A DNA stretch of 64,000 nucleotides from positions 186,001-250,000 of the forward strand of contig CAVZYN010000017.1 in the NCBI GenBank assembly GCA_963779515.1. Reading direction: 5' to 3'. The notes beneath the pieces were generated by a model, which was not told the DNA's origin, ran no database searches, and worked only from the letters and a program-made list of their open reading frames with translations. Shown here piece after piece: positions 24,047 through 33,073 of the stretch; within the stretch, counting starts at the first letter, position 1, and each line of letters starts with the position of its first letter. Both the position numbers and the translations under genes were made by a program. The stretch comes from CAVZYN01 sp963779515. Its GTDB lineage: Bacteria > Pseudomonadota > Alphaproteobacteria > Rhizobiales > Hyphomicrobiaceae.

Positions 24047-24757
24047 TCATGAGAGCCGGGCGCCAAACGTTTCCCGGAACACACGTTCGCCCTTCGGCGT
24101 GATGAGCACGGCCCGGCTGCCGGTCACACGGCGCGTCCATCCGGCGTCTTGGCTATACGAGCAGATCGCTGCTCCGACGGCGCCCGCCAGATGCGGGCGG
24201 CGCTCGCTCCAATCGAGACACGGGCGGCACAGAACACGCCCCGTTCGCTTGGTTCGCCGTGCCAGCACGGCATCCATGTTCACGCCAATGCGGCCCAAGA
24301 ACGTGAGACCCGCATCGGTGACGATGCCGGCGTCGCTGGTGAGCTCGACGAAGTCTTGTTCGATCATCGCGTCGGCGAGTGCCACGCCCAGTCGGCCCGC
24401 GAAGTGATCGTAGCATGTGCGCGCCTTTCGCAGCGCGGCGTCCTTTGGGCCAACGGTCAGGGTGTTGCGAACGGGCGTGAACTCGGCTGCGACCTGCATG
24501 ATGCTCTCCAGCATGTGCGCGACGGAGGGACCTGCGAGACGATGATAGCGATGCCGTCCCTGCTGCTCGACCGAGACGATCCCCGCCGTGGTCAGCTGCG
24601 CGAGATGGCCACTCGCGGTCTGCGGCGCGATGCCGGCCACTTTGGCGAGCTCCGTGGCGGTCATGGCGCGTCCGTCCAACAGCGCATGCATCATGCCCGC
24701 ACGCGCCGGATCGCCTGCCAACGCCGCGATCTCGGCAAAAGCCGCCGTGTTCGTCAT
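24047..24757 (-). CDS. ArsR-family winged-helix regulator
   Basis: A 236-residue regulator, longer than simple ArsR proteins. The DNA-binding domain is at residues about 5-85: 'ALAGDPARAGMMHALLDGRAMTATELAKVAGIAPQTASGHLAQLTTAGIVSVEQQGRHRYHRL'. The C-terminal part includes LCRPCLDWSERRPHLAGAVGAAI, typical of a subgroup with a conserved C-x-x-C. The pair of Cys may bind a metal or a thiol-reactive effector. ATG 24757 begins the conserved part, and the frame extends further upstream without similarity. Convergent with katG and divergent from the DUF1127 gene, whose promoter region it might control. Confidence 0.85.
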   Translation of the reverse strand: MTNTAAFAEIAALAGDPARAGMMHALLDGRAMTATELAKVAGIAPQTASGHLAQLTTAGIVSVEQQGRHRYHRLAGPSVAHMLESIMQVAAEFTPVRNTLTVGPKDAALRKARTCYDHFAGRLGVALADAMIEQDFVELTSDAGIVTDAGLTFLGRIGVNMDAVLARRTKRTGRVLCRPCLDWSERRPHLAGAVGAAICSYSQDAGWTRRVTGSRAVLITPKGERVFRETFGARLS

Positions 24758-24884
24758 TGGATTTGCCTTCTGTCGTTTTGGCCTTCCGCCGTTTTGGCTT
24801 CCCCGCACTTTGAAACGCGTGCGCGCCTGGATGCTACGGCTATCTCCGTAGCATCTATCGGTTTGTCCGGGCCATCGATGAGCT

Positions 24885-25070
24885 ATGAAACTAGCTCGTG
24901 CACGGTGTTGCCGGATCTTGGGCTCCATCTCTCGGACGGTCGGGGCCTGGCGACGCCGGTCGCGCACGCGGGCCGCCTTGGGCGATCTTTGCGCCCGGAT
25001 GCTCGCCGACGTCGATCTGACAGCGGCCGAGCGGCAGCGGGAATGCGCGAAGTGGTTCTGGCAAAAGTAG
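24885..25070 (+). CDS. DUF1127 mini-protein
   Basis: A 61-residue basic protein matching the DUF1127/YjiS pattern: an amphipathic stretch 'GAWRRRSRTRAALGDLCARMLADVDLTAAERQRECAKWFW'. The family motif is 'w.~rrr.r.eL..ld~~~L.DiGlt..~~..e..kpfW' and the terminal Trp pair is present. DUF1127 proteins bind RNA in some alphaproteobacteria and affect phosphate, carbon and stress metabolism. No clear ribosome-binding site is visible. It sits between the ArsR gene (divergent) and the cytochrome gene (convergent). Confidence 0.6.
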   Translation: MKLARARCCRILGSISRTVGAWRRRSRTRAALGDLCARMLADVDLTAAERQRECAKWFWQK

Positions 25071-25105
25071 GAGGAACGCCAATGCCCGGCAACAACGATG
25101 CGAGG

Positions 25106-25696
25106 TTAGCGACCAGCGAAAAAGTGCGCGAGGGCTGCGATATCGGCGTCGCCGATACCTTGCATGACGCCGATCATGGTGGTGTCGCTGCCGCTGCGGC
25201 GATTGTCGCGATAGGCGGTCATGGCTTCGATCAACACGTCGATGCGCTGCTTCGCGAGACGCGGAATCTGTTCGCGACCGGCATAAGTCGGCAAATGGCA
25301 TGAGGCACAGCGCGTTTTCGCCGCGATCTCACCGCCGCGTTTGGCCAGCGCGGGATCGACCGGCTCTTTGCTCGCAACAGGTGCCTGCTTGGCATAGTGC
25401 TGCGCCAGCGCGACGATGTCGTCGTCCTTCATGCCTTTGACGAACTCGGCCATGGGCGGGACAACGCGAATACCCTCGCGCATAAGAATCAGCTGATTGG
25501 TGATGAAGAGTTCGGGCTGGCCGGCGAGCGATGGAATCTTGTCCATCTCGGAATTGCCGGTGGCACCGTGGCAGGTGCCGCAGATCTCGCGGCGTTCTTT
25601 CAGAGATTGCGCCGGTGCGGCCGTTGCGGTCAGCGCAATAAAAAAGGCCGCCAGCAAAATCGCGGGCGACCTCCGATGTTGTCGAGTTCGGATCAT
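25106..25696 (-). CDS. Di-haem cytochrome c (c4/c553-like)
   Basis: A 196-residue periplasmic electron carrier. The signal peptide ends at TAAPAQ. Two haem c sites are seen, CGTCH (residue about 39) and CASCH (about 131), each followed by a distal Met region (VVPPMAEFVKGM and TTMIGVMQGIGD). The repeated layout, an 'aGqpeLfitnQL.l.reG.R' segment and 'lAq~ya' after each haem, is that of cytochrome c4 and related c553 proteins. It is only 6 bp after the beta-propeller dehydrogenase gene in the same transcript, so it may be its electron acceptor. The ccm genes just upstream supply haem attachment. Confidence 0.9.
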   Translation of the reverse strand: MIRTRQHRRSPAILLAAFFIALTATAAPAQSLKERREICGTCHGATGNSEMDKIPSLAGQPELFITNQLILMREGIRVVPPMAEFVKGMKDDDIVALAQHYAKQAPVASKEPVDPALAKRGGEIAAKTRCASCHLPTYAGREQIPRLAKQRIDVLIEAMTAYRDNRRSGSDTTMIGVMQGIGDADIAALAHFFAGR

Positions 25697-25702
25697 ATCA
25701 GA

Positions 25703-26995
25703 TCAGTTGCTCGCAACCTTGGCCTTGGCGGCGTAGCTGATGCGGTAGATTGCGCCATTGTGCTCGTCGGCCACGAGCAAGGCGCCGTCCGGCATCTGCA
25801 GTACGTCGACGGGACGGCCCCAGAAGGTGTTGGCTTTGTCGTCCTTGAAGCCGGTCAGGAAGGGCTTCAGCGTTGCAGTGCCATTGGGGCTCGTCGTCGC
25901 CATAACCACGTCGTAGCCGAACTTCTGGTCGCGATTCCAGGAGCCGCGTCGCGCGACAAAGGCCACGTTCTTGTAAGCCGCCGGGAACATGCCGCCGGTG
26001 TAGAAGCGCATGCCGAGAGCTGCCGCGTGCGGGCCCATCAGCGCCGCCGCTTTGACGACGCCGGCGCAGGCGTCCGGCTTTTTGATATCCGGGTCCGCGA
26101 TGCCCTGGGCGTGACAGAACGGGAAGCCGTAGTGCGCGCCGATCTGCTTAGTGCTGACGCGATTGAGTTCGTCCTGCGGGCCATCGTTGCCGGCCCAGTC
26201 GCGGCCGTTGTCGGTGAACCAGAGTTCCTTGGTCACCGGATGAAAGTCGAAACCAACCGAGTTGCGCACGCCGCGCGCGACGATCTCCATGCCGGAGCCG
26301 TCCGCATTGTAGCGGCGGATCTGGCCGTGCATGCCGGTGTTGATTTCGCAGACGTTGCAGGGTGAGCCGATCGGGATGTAGAGCTTGCCGTCGGGGCCGA
26401 ACGCAAGGAACTTCCAGCCGTGGTGCTGCTCTGGCGGGAGGTTGAATTTATCGGTCAGATCGACGGGCGCCGGAAGGTTGTCGAGCTTACCTTCGATGCC
26501 GTCGTAGCGCAGCACCTTGTTGATGGCCGCGATATAAAGCGCGCCATCCTTGAAGGCGACGCCGTTCGGCTGCACCAGACCTTGCGCAAGCACTTTGTGT
26601 TCGCGCTTGCCGTCCTTATCGGTGATGACATAGACGCGGCCAATCGCGCGCGTGCCAGCGAAGACCGTGCCTTTGTCGCCGCGTGCCATCATGCGTACGC
26701 CCGGCATGCCATGCGCCCAGAGTTCAACCTTGAAGCCTTCGGGCACTTTCAGCTTATCGAGCGTGATCTTGTCGGGCGCGGTCACCGTCATGGGCGTAGC
26801 GTGTGGTGAGAGCGTGGAATTTTCCATGCTCTTTGGGATGCCTTGCTTCCATGCCGGCGGAGGTGCCGGTGCTGCCGCAGCGGGAGCTGCCGGCGCCGGG
26901 GCGGCGGGAGCTTGCTGTGCGAGCGACGGCGCGATGCCGATCAGCGCGATCAACGACGCACCGAGCGCCGTCTTGTGCAGATGGGGACAATACAT
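25703..26995 (-). CDS. Sorbosone/glucose dehydrogenase-like beta-propeller protein
   Basis: A 430-residue exported protein. The start is ATG 26995, preceded by GGAGGAG. A GTG 15 bp upstream overlaps that site and is less likely. Signal peptide (LIGIAPSLAQQ), an Ala/Pro linker, then a six-bladed propeller as in PQQ-dependent sugar dehydrogenases: GFKVELWAHGMPGVRMM, 'LVQPNGVAFKDGALYIAAINKVLRYDG', HHGWKFLAFGPDGKLYIPIGSPCNVCEI, 'GVRNSVGFDFHPVTKELWFTDNGRDWAGND' and 'FWGRPVDVLQMPDGALLVADEHNGAIYRI'. PQQ use and the substrate are inferred. Its transcript continues into the cytochrome c gene. Confidence 0.85.
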   Translation of the reverse strand: MYCPHLHKTALGASLIALIGIAPSLAQQAPAAPAPAAPAAAAPAPPPAWKQGIPKSMENSTLSPHATPMTVTAPDKITLDKLKVPEGFKVELWAHGMPGVRMMARGDKGTVFAGTRAIGRVYVITDKDGKREHKVLAQGLVQPNGVAFKDGALYIAAINKVLRYDGIEGKLDNLPAPVDLTDKFNLPPEQHHGWKFLAFGPDGKLYIPIGSPCNVCEINTGMHGQIRRYNADGSGMEIVARGVRNSVGFDFHPVTKELWFTDNGRDWAGNDGPQDELNRVSTKQIGAHYGFPFCHAQGIADPDIKKPDACAGVVKAAALMGPHAAALGMRFYTGGMFPAAYKNVAFVARRGSWNRDQKFGYDVVMATTSPNGTATLKPFLTGFKDDKANTFWGRPVDVLQMPDGALLVADEHNGAIYRISYAAKAKVASN

Positions 26996-27121
26996 GTGAA
27001 CTCCTCCCACTTTCGATTTGCGATCTCGATTTGCGTCCGTGCGCGTGGCGCTCCAGCCGTCTCGCCGACTATAGGCGGCGGCTTTGGACTGTCCATCACC
27101 GCCCGCGCAGGGCTGCCGGGA

Positions 27122-27709
27122 TCAACCGCTCGGAGACTGGGCTTTCTTGATGGCCGGGATGACTTTGGCTTCCAGGCTTTCCGGCGTGATCGGGCCGACG
27201 TGCTTGTAGACGATCTCGCCGCGGCCGTTCAGCACGAACGTTTCGGGCATGCCGTAGACGCCCCACTCGATGGCGGTGCGGCCGTGCACATCGACGCCGA
27301 CGGCCGCGTAGGGATTGCCATAGCGGCCGAGGAAGCGGCGCGCGGCCACAGCTTGGTCCTTGTAGTTGACGCCATAGAGCGCGACGCCTGTGCGCTCCTT
27401 CAACGCAATTAGCAGCGGGTGCTCGGCGACGCAGGGCGCGCACCACGACGCCCAGAAATTGACGACGGAGACTTGGCCTTTGGCGAGGTCGACCGAGGCA
27501 AATCCCGGCACGGTGCGCGGACCGTCGGTCAGCTCCGGGAGTGCCGGCACCGTGATCTCGGGCGCGCGCTTGCCGATCAGGGCCGAGGGGAGTTTGGATG
27601 GATCGCCGCTCTTCAGCGCGAACAGGAACACGATCGCCATGGCGCCAAAAATAATCAGCGGCAGGGCGACGAGCCCGAGGCGACGGCGGGGCGGTGCGAC
27701 CGGTTGCAT
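27122..27709 (-). CDS. ccmG: Cytochrome c maturation thioredoxin CcmG/DsbE
   Basis: CcmG is a membrane-anchored thiol reductase that keeps the apocytochrome haem-binding Cys pair reduced. The 195-residue protein has an N-terminal anchor (LGLVALPLIIFGAMAIVFLFAL), the domain entry 'LPSALIGKRAPEITVPALPEL', the active site FWASWCAPCVAEHP, the cis-Pro region GVYGMPETFVLNGRGEI and 'YKHVGPITPESLE'. Its ATG at 27709 shares a base with the ccmD stop. It is the last gene of the ccmABCDG run, and the 111-bp gap to the dehydrogenase gene may hold a separate promoter. Confidence 0.93.
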   Translation of the reverse strand: MQPVAPPRRRLGLVALPLIIFGAMAIVFLFALKSGDPSKLPSALIGKRAPEITVPALPELTDGPRTVPGFASVDLAKGQVSVVNFWASWCAPCVAEHPLLIALKERTGVALYGVNYKDQAVAARRFLGRYGNPYAAVGVDVHGRTAIEWGVYGMPETFVLNGRGEIVYKHVGPITPESLEAKVIPAIKKAQSPSG

Positions 27710-27891
27710 CAAACGTCTCCACCGCCACTCGATCGGCGGCGGCCGCTGCGGACTTCGAGCTCTTCGAGGCGTGCGGCGCGGTTGCGGCCTTCGATCACCA
27801 GCCAGGCAACGAGACCCGCGAGCACGAGCACGACGGCGGCGTAAGAGAGCCAGATGAACCACGCGTGGGGACCGAGATCCATGGACACCAT
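27709..27891 (-). CDS. ccmD: Haem exporter protein CcmD
   Basis: A 60-residue one-pass membrane protein: MVSMDLGPHAWFIWLSYAAV begins it, the membrane helix is residues about 12-36, and the C-terminal cytoplasmic tail EGRNRAARLEELE is charged. The 'Gp.a.fIw.sY.~~~.~l' start is typical of CcmD, which links CcmABC to CcmE and helps release holo-CcmE. The ATG at 27891 overlaps the ccmC stop by one base, and its own TGA overlaps ccmG by one base. A second ATG three codons later is possible. Confidence 0.88.
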   Translation of the reverse strand: MVSMDLGPHAWFIWLSYAAVVLVLAGLVAWLVIEGRNRAARLEELEVRSGRRRSSGGGDV

Positions 27892-28655
27892 CACTCCGCG
27901 GGGCTGACTTGGACGCTGGGTGCTGAGCGCGCGGCGACCGCCATCTCGAGCGCCTTGATGCGGCGGCGCAGCACTTCGTTGCGCATCGCTTTCATGTGGA
28001 GTGCCAAGAACAGCAGCGTGAATCCCAGCGCCATGATCAGCAGCGGCGTGCGGAAACTCGCGTCGACCGTCGATGTCAGTTTTGTCGACGGCTGGTGCAG
28101 CGTGTACCACCAGTCGACCGAGAACTTGATGATCGGCAGGATGACGATGCCGACGATCGCCAGCACGGCCGTCAGTTTCGCCGCGAGCGATTCATCATCC
28201 AGCGAGGCGCGCAACGCCATCAACCCGAGGTACATGAAGAAGAGTATCAAGACGGACGTCAGCCGCGCATCCCAGACCCAGTAGGTGCCCCACATGGGCT
28301 TGCCCCACAGCGCGCCGGTGAGCAGCGCCAGGAACGTGAAGGCAGCGCCAATGGGAGCGGCGGCTTTCGCAGAGACATCGGCGAGCGGATGGCGGAACAC
28401 CAGCAAGCCGAAGCTCGAGACGGCGACGATGGTGTAGCCCATCATGGCGAGCCAGGCGCTCGGCACATGCACGAACATGATCTTGACGGTGTGGCCTTGC
28501 TGGTAGTCGGGCGGCGTCGACCCGAATGCGATGGCAAGGCCGATCAGCAGCAGCGCGGCAGCCGCAGCCGAAATCCACGGCAGCAGGCGCGCGGATAGCG
28601 CCATGAACCGCGTTGGGTTCGCCAGTTGCTGCGTGATGGTCTGGGTTTGCGTCAT
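27891..28655 (-). CDS. ccmC: Haem transporter subunit CcmC
   Basis: CcmC loads haem onto CcmE in cytochrome c maturation. The 254-residue protein has six membrane helices and the Trp-rich WWD segment GKPMWGTYWVWDARLTSVLIL in the periplasmic loop, with the conserved His residues around HVPSAWLAMMGY and 'WYTLHQPS'. The C-terminus is cytoplasmic and Arg-rich. Coupled to ccmD by a one-base overlap. A 53-bp gap separates it from ccmB. ccmE, ccmF and ccmH are not in the window. Confidence 0.94.
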   Translation of the reverse strand: MTQTQTITQQLANPTRFMALSARLLPWISAAAAALLLIGLAIAFGSTPPDYQQGHTVKIMFVHVPSAWLAMMGYTIVAVSSFGLLVFRHPLADVSAKAAAPIGAAFTFLALLTGALWGKPMWGTYWVWDARLTSVLILFFMYLGLMALRASLDDESLAAKLTAVLAIVGIVILPIIKFSVDWWYTLHQPSTKLTSTVDASFRTPLLIMALGFTLLFLALHMKAMRNEVLRRRIKALEMAVAARSAPSVQVSPAE

Positions 28656-28708
28656 GACGTTGATCTAAGGCTTCATGTGGATTGGGGCAATTGCCCGTTG
28701 TGAGACCA

Positions 28709-29383
28709 TTACGAGCCGATTTGCAGCCGCAAGGCGGCGGCGGCGGCCAATGGGCCCACAACCAGAGAACCCAAAGATATAGCCGCGAGAATGGCGAGGG
28801 ACGCGGCCGTGCCGCCGGTCGACGTGGTCAAACTCGATTGGATGGCGGAAATGCCAAAGATCAACGTCGGGATATAGAGCGGCAGCACGGTCAGCGCCAG
28901 CAAGAGGCCGCCGCGCCGGGTGCGCAGGGTCAGCGCCGCGCCGATCAGGCCGATAAAACTGACTGCCGGCGTGCCGATCGCCAGCGTCGCCAGCAACGGC
29001 GCATAGGCAGCACCCTCCAAATTCAGCATCAGGCCCAGGATCGGCGTCACGATCGTCAGCGGTATGGCGACCGCGATCCAGTGGGCGAGGCCCTTGGCCC
29101 CAGCAACGAGTTCGAGCGGGATCGGCCCGGTCGCCAGCACATCAAGCGTGCCGTCGGCATCGTCGGAGTCGAACATGCGGCCGAGCGATAATAGCGCGGC
29201 CAGGAGCAGCGCGATCCACAGGATGCCCGGTCCTATACGCGAGAGCAGATTGAGGTCCGGTCCCAATCCTAGCGGCAGCAGCGTGACGACGATGACGTAG
29301 AAGCCCAGCGCCGTGCCGAGCGCGGCACCGTTGCGGCGGGCGAGCAGCAGATCGCGGCTGAGCAGCGCGAGAAAGGCCGTCAT
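28709..29383 (-). CDS. ccmB: Haem exporter protein CcmB
   Basis: CcmB is the membrane partner of the ABC ATPase CcmA. The 224-residue protein has six hydrophobic helices and the family pattern 'FLALLSRDLLLARRNGAALGTALGFYVIVVTLLPLGLGPD', 'GILWIALLLAALLSLGRMFDSD' and DVLATGPIPLELVAGAKGLAHW. Its ATG overlaps the ccmA stop by 4 bp, so it is coupled to its ATPase. Length is normal. Confidence 0.93.
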   Translation of the reverse strand: MTAFLALLSRDLLLARRNGAALGTALGFYVIVVTLLPLGLGPDLNLLSRIGPGILWIALLLAALLSLGRMFDSDDADGTLDVLATGPIPLELVAGAKGLAHWIAVAIPLTIVTPILGLMLNLEGAAYAPLLATLAIGTPAVSFIGLIGAALTLRTRRGGLLLALTVLPLYIPTLIFGISAIQSSLTTSTGGTAASLAILAAISLGSLVVGPLAAAAALRLQIGS

Positions 29384-29991
29384 GCGGCCTCCGCAGCGGC
29401 GCCGAGCCGAAGTTCACGCGTGTTGATGAGCCCGAGATCGACATGGGTCGCCGCGACGACCAGCCCGCCCGACCGGCGATGGGATTCGACCAAGCCGCCG
29501 AGGGCCGCGACGGATGCCGTATCGAGCGACACGCTCGGCTCATCGAGCAGCCAGATCGGGCGCTTGGCGGCCAGGATGCGCGCGAGGCCGAGCCGGCGGC
29601 GCTGACCCGCGGACAGATACGCCGCTGGGATATCGGCGAGGTGCGTCAATTGCAGCGGATCGAGCAGGCGTTCGGCATCCGCCGCGCCGCCGAGGAAGGC
29701 CGCCCAAAAGCGCACGTTCTCGAGAACCGTCAGCTCCTCTTTGACCGCATTGCCATGGCCGACGTAGTGGCATTGCTCGGCCAAAGTGCAGTCCGGATCG
29801 CCGCCTTCGAGACCAATTGAACCGCCCGAAGGCCGCAGAAACCCTGCCAGGGCGCGCAGCAGCGTGGTCTTGCCGGACCCATTTGGTCCGGTCAGCAGCA
29901 ACGCCTCGCCTGGCCCTGCGGTAAAGCTGATCCCGGCCACGACAATCCGGCCACCCCGCACCAGGGTCAGGTCTTGCACCAACAGGTTCAT
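29380..29991 (-). CDS. ccmA: Haem exporter ATPase CcmA
   Basis: A 203-residue ABC ATPase. Walker A is LTGPNGSGKTTLLRALAG, the signature is YLSAGQRRRLGLARIL, Walker B is PIWLLDEPSVSLD, and the switch His is in VVAATHVDLGL. CcmA with CcmB powers release of haem-loaded CcmE. It is the first gene of the ccmABCDG run on the minus strand and divergent from acnA, with 210 bp between them that hold both promoters. Confidence 0.93.
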   Translation of the reverse strand: MNLLVQDLTLVRGGRIVVAGISFTAGPGEALLLTGPNGSGKTTLLRALAGFLRPSGGSIGLEGGDPDCTLAEQCHYVGHGNAVKEELTVLENVRFWAAFLGGAADAERLLDPLQLTHLADIPAAYLSAGQRRRLGLARILAAKRPIWLLDEPSVSLDTASVAALGGLVESHRRSGGLVVAATHVDLGLINTRELRLGAAAEAA

Positions 29992-30201
29992 CGGAGGGTC
30001 ATTGTCCCGGTTCCAGCCCGGCGCATCGACCCTCCCGAAGTTGCATGCCTCAAGGTATGGCCGAACCGAACAAGCCGCTTTATAAGGCGGGCGCGGCGCC
30101 GGAAGCCAGTCCCTCCAAGATTAGTGTACGCTTGGTCCATGTGACGCTCTCCGCGCGCCTAACCGATCCATTTCGACCCGCACCCCAGGAGGCACCCGGT
30201 C

Positions 30202-32892
30202 ATGAGCCTTACTCCGACCTCGCTCGATAGCTTCAAATGCCGCAAGACGCTGACTGTCGGGGCCAAGAGCTATGAATATTTCTCGCTGCCTGACGCCGAG
30301 AAAAACGGCCTAGCCGGGATCTCTAAGCTCCCGTATTCGCTCAAGGTTTTGCTTGAAAACCTGCTGCGCTTCGAGGATGGCCGGTCGGTCAAGGCCGCCG
30401 ACATCAAGGCGATGGCCGAGTGGCTGAAGACCAAGACCTCGCAAGCCGAGATCGCCTACCGCCCCGCCCGCGTGCTGCTGCAGGACTTCACGGGTGTGCC
30501 CTGCGTCGTCGATCTTGCGGCGATGCGCGATGCCATGAAGACGATGGGCGGCGATCCCTCGAAAATCAATCCGCTGGTGCCGGTCGATCTCGTCATCGAC
30601 CACTCGGTGATGGTCGATCACTTCGGCACGCCGGACGCCTTCAAGAAGAACGTCGACATCGAGTATGAGCGCAACAAGGAACGCTACGAGTTCCTCCGCT
30701 GGGGCGGCAGCGCCTTCAACAACTTCAAGGTCGTACCGCCGGGCACCGGCATCTGCCATCAGGTCAACCTCGAATACTTGGCGCAGACGGTCTGGACCAA
30801 ACAGGCCGGCAAGGTTGAGCAGGCGTTCCCCGACACCTGCATCGGCACCGACAGCCACACGACGATGGTCAATGGTCTCGCCGTGCTCGGCTGGGGCGTC
30901 GGCGGCATCGAAGCGGAAGCGGCGATGCTCGGCCAGCCGGTCGCAATGGTGATCCCGGAAGTGATCGGGATGCGCCTCAAAGGCAAACTGAAGGAAGGCA
31001 TCACGGCCACCGACCTCGTGCTGACCGTGACGCAGATGCTGCGTAAGCGGGGCGTCGTTGAAAAATTCGTCGAATTCTTCGGCGACGGCCTCGATCATCT
31101 CTCGCTCGAGGATCGTGCGACGATGGCCAACATGGCGCCGGAATACGGCGCGACCTGCGGCTTCTTCCCGGTTGATGCCGACACTATCAAGTATCTCAAG
31201 GCAACGGGCCGGGCGGCCGATCGCGTGGCGCTGGTCGAAGCTTATGCGAAGGCGCAGGGCCTGTGGCGCGAAGCCGGCCACGAGCCGGTCTTCACCGACA
31301 TTCTCGAGCTCGACATCTCGTCGGTCGAGCCGTCGCTGGCAGGCCCGAAACGCCCGCAGGATCGCGTGCCGTTGAAGGACGCGAAAGTGGGATTTGCGAA
31401 GTCGGTTCCCGAGATCGTCAAGGGCGCGAGCCTCGGCAAGACCGTCAAGGTCGACGGCCAGAGCTATGAACTCGGCCATGGCAACGTCGTGATCGCGGCG
31501 ATCACGTCGTGCACCAACACGTCGAACCCCTCGGTGCTGATCGCTGCCGGCCTCGTCGCCCGCAACGCCCGCGCCAAGGGCCTCAAAGTGAAGCCGTGGG
31601 TGAAGACGTCGTTCGCGCCGGGCTCGCAGGTCGTTACCGATTACCTCAACAATGCGAACTTGACGCAAGAACTCGATGCCATGGGCTTCAACCTGACGGG
31701 CTATGGCTGCACGGTCTGCATCGGCAATACCGGGCCACTGCCGGAGCACGTCTCGAAAGCGATCAAGGACGGCGATCTGATCGCCGCGGCCGTGCTCTCG
31801 GGCAATCGCAACTTCGAAGGCCGTGTGCACGCCGAGGTGAAAGCGAACTATCTCGCCTCGCCGCCGTTGGTGGTCGCCTACGCACTCGCCGGCACCATGA
31901 ACCTCGATCTCACAAAAGAGCCGCTCGGCAAGGGCAGCGATGGTCGCGATGTCTACTTGAAAGACATCTGGCCGTCGTCGATCGAGATCGCCGATCTGAT
32001 CCGGTCGTGCGTGACGCCGGATACGTTCGCGAAACGCTACAGCGATGTGTTCAAGGGCGACACGCAATGGCAAGGCATGGGCAAGGCGCGCGCGAGCCTC
32101 ACGTACGGCTGGAACACGGTCTCGACCTATGTCGCCAACCCACCTTACTTCGACGACATGCAGATGACGCCGGCGCCCGTCACCGACGTCAATGGCGCGC
32201 GCGTGCTCGGGATCTTCGGCGACTCGATCACCACCGACCACATCTCTCCTGCAGGCTCGATCAAGAAGGACGGTCCCGCCGGCAACTACCTGATCGAGCG
32301 TCAGGTGCGCCCGAACGATTTCAACTCGTACGGCGCGCGGCGTGGCAACCACGAAGTGATGATGCGCGGCACATTCGCCAACATCCGCATCAAGAACCTG
32401 GTGCTCGGCGGTAAGGAAGGCGGCAACGCGCGGCACTATCCGTCGGGCCAGGAAATGCCGATCTACGACGCGGCGATGCAGTACAAGGCTGAGGGCGTGC
32501 CGCTGGTGATCTTTGCTGGCAAGGAATACGGCACGGGCTCCAGCCGCGACTGGGCCGCGAAAGGCACGCGTCTCCTCGGCGTGCGCGCCGTGATCGCGCA
32601 ATCGTTCGAGCGCATTCACCGTTCGAACCTCGTCGGCATGGGCGTGCTGCCGCTGGTGTTCGAGGGCGGGCTCTCCGCGCAAGACATCGGCATCAAGGGC
32701 GACGAGCTGATCACGATCGAAGGCCTTGCTGGTTTGAAGCCACGGCAAAAAGTGATCCTCAAGATTACCTATGCCGATGGCGTCACAAAAGACGTCCCAA
32801 CGCTCTGCCGGATCGATACGGAAGACGAGATCAGCTACTACCGCCACGGCGGTATCCTGCCGTACGTGCTGCGGAATCTCGCTGCGGCGTAA
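30202..32892 (+). CDS. acnA: Aconitate hydratase A
   Basis: AcnA converts citrate to isocitrate in the TCA cycle. The 896-residue protein is the IRP1/AcnA type. The 4Fe-4S ligand Cys residues are in ITSCTNTSNPSVLIAAGL and GYGCTVCIGNTGPL. The substrate-binding parts include 'CIGTDSHTTMVNGLAVLGWGVGGIEAEAAMLG', GDSITTDHISPAGSI and 'EYGTGSSRDWAAKG'. AGGAGG lies 10 bp before the start. The gene is followed by a strong terminator. The ccmA-acnA divergent arrangement followed by DUF1223 and DUF2794 is a known synteny in Rhizobiales. Confidence 0.97.
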   Translation: MSLTPTSLDSFKCRKTLTVGAKSYEYFSLPDAEKNGLAGISKLPYSLKVLLENLLRFEDGRSVKAADIKAMAEWLKTKTSQAEIAYRPARVLLQDFTGVPCVVDLAAMRDAMKTMGGDPSKINPLVPVDLVIDHSVMVDHFGTPDAFKKNVDIEYERNKERYEFLRWGGSAFNNFKVVPPGTGICHQVNLEYLAQTVWTKQAGKVEQAFPDTCIGTDSHTTMVNGLAVLGWGVGGIEAEAAMLGQPVAMVIPEVIGMRLKGKLKEGITATDLVLTVTQMLRKRGVVEKFVEFFGDGLDHLSLEDRATMANMAPEYGATCGFFPVDADTIKYLKATGRAADRVALVEAYAKAQGLWREAGHEPVFTDILELDISSVEPSLAGPKRPQDRVPLKDAKVGFAKSVPEIVKGASLGKTVKVDGQSYELGHGNVVIAAITSCTNTSNPSVLIAAGLVARNARAKGLKVKPWVKTSFAPGSQVVTDYLNNANLTQELDAMGFNLTGYGCTVCIGNTGPLPEHVSKAIKDGDLIAAAVLSGNRNFEGRVHAEVKANYLASPPLVVAYALAGTMNLDLTKEPLGKGSDGRDVYLKDIWPSSIEIADLIRSCVTPDTFAKRYSDVFKGDTQWQGMGKARASLTYGWNTVSTYVANPPYFDDMQMTPAPVTDVNGARVLGIFGDSITTDHISPAGSIKKDGPAGNYLIERQVRPNDFNSYGARRGNHEVMMRGTFANIRIKNLVLGGKEGGNARHYPSGQEMPIYDAAMQYKAEGVPLVIFAGKEYGTGSSRDWAAKGTRLLGVRAVIAQSFERIHRSNLVGMGVLPLVFEGGLSAQDIGIKGDELITIEGLAGLKPRQKVILKITYADGVTKDVPTLCRIDTEDEISYYRHGGILPYVLRNLAAA

Positions 32893-32918
32893 CGATTTAG
32901 GATCTCGTCAAACAATCA

Positions 32919-32945
32919 GCCGGCCGGGCAACCGGCCGGCTTTTC
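32919..32945 (+). terminator. Intrinsic terminator of acnA
   Basis: GCCGGCCGG pairs with CCGGCCGGC around a GCAA tetraloop (GNRA type, very stable), followed by TTTTCT. It starts 27 bp after the acnA stop codon. Confidence 0.88.
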
Positions 32946-33073
32946 TGTAACACTTGTTTAACCAAATTCAGTGCGTTTGATCACACCGAGCGTCACCCAT
33001 TCGTGACTCGCTATTGATCCGCGATTCCCGAATAGTTCCGCATAGACCTGTCATCACGAAGTGCGCCACTCCC

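Noticed and set aside
24031..24055. Direct repeat GTTCATGAGAG as an attachment or target-site duplication
   Set aside because: Period is only 14 bp with no element between the copies; more likely local slippage.
30310..32847. 845-residue minus-strand open frame opposite acnA
   Set aside because: It is the antisense shadow of acnA, caused by GC-rich third positions; the translation is Arg/Asp/His-rich with no family pattern.
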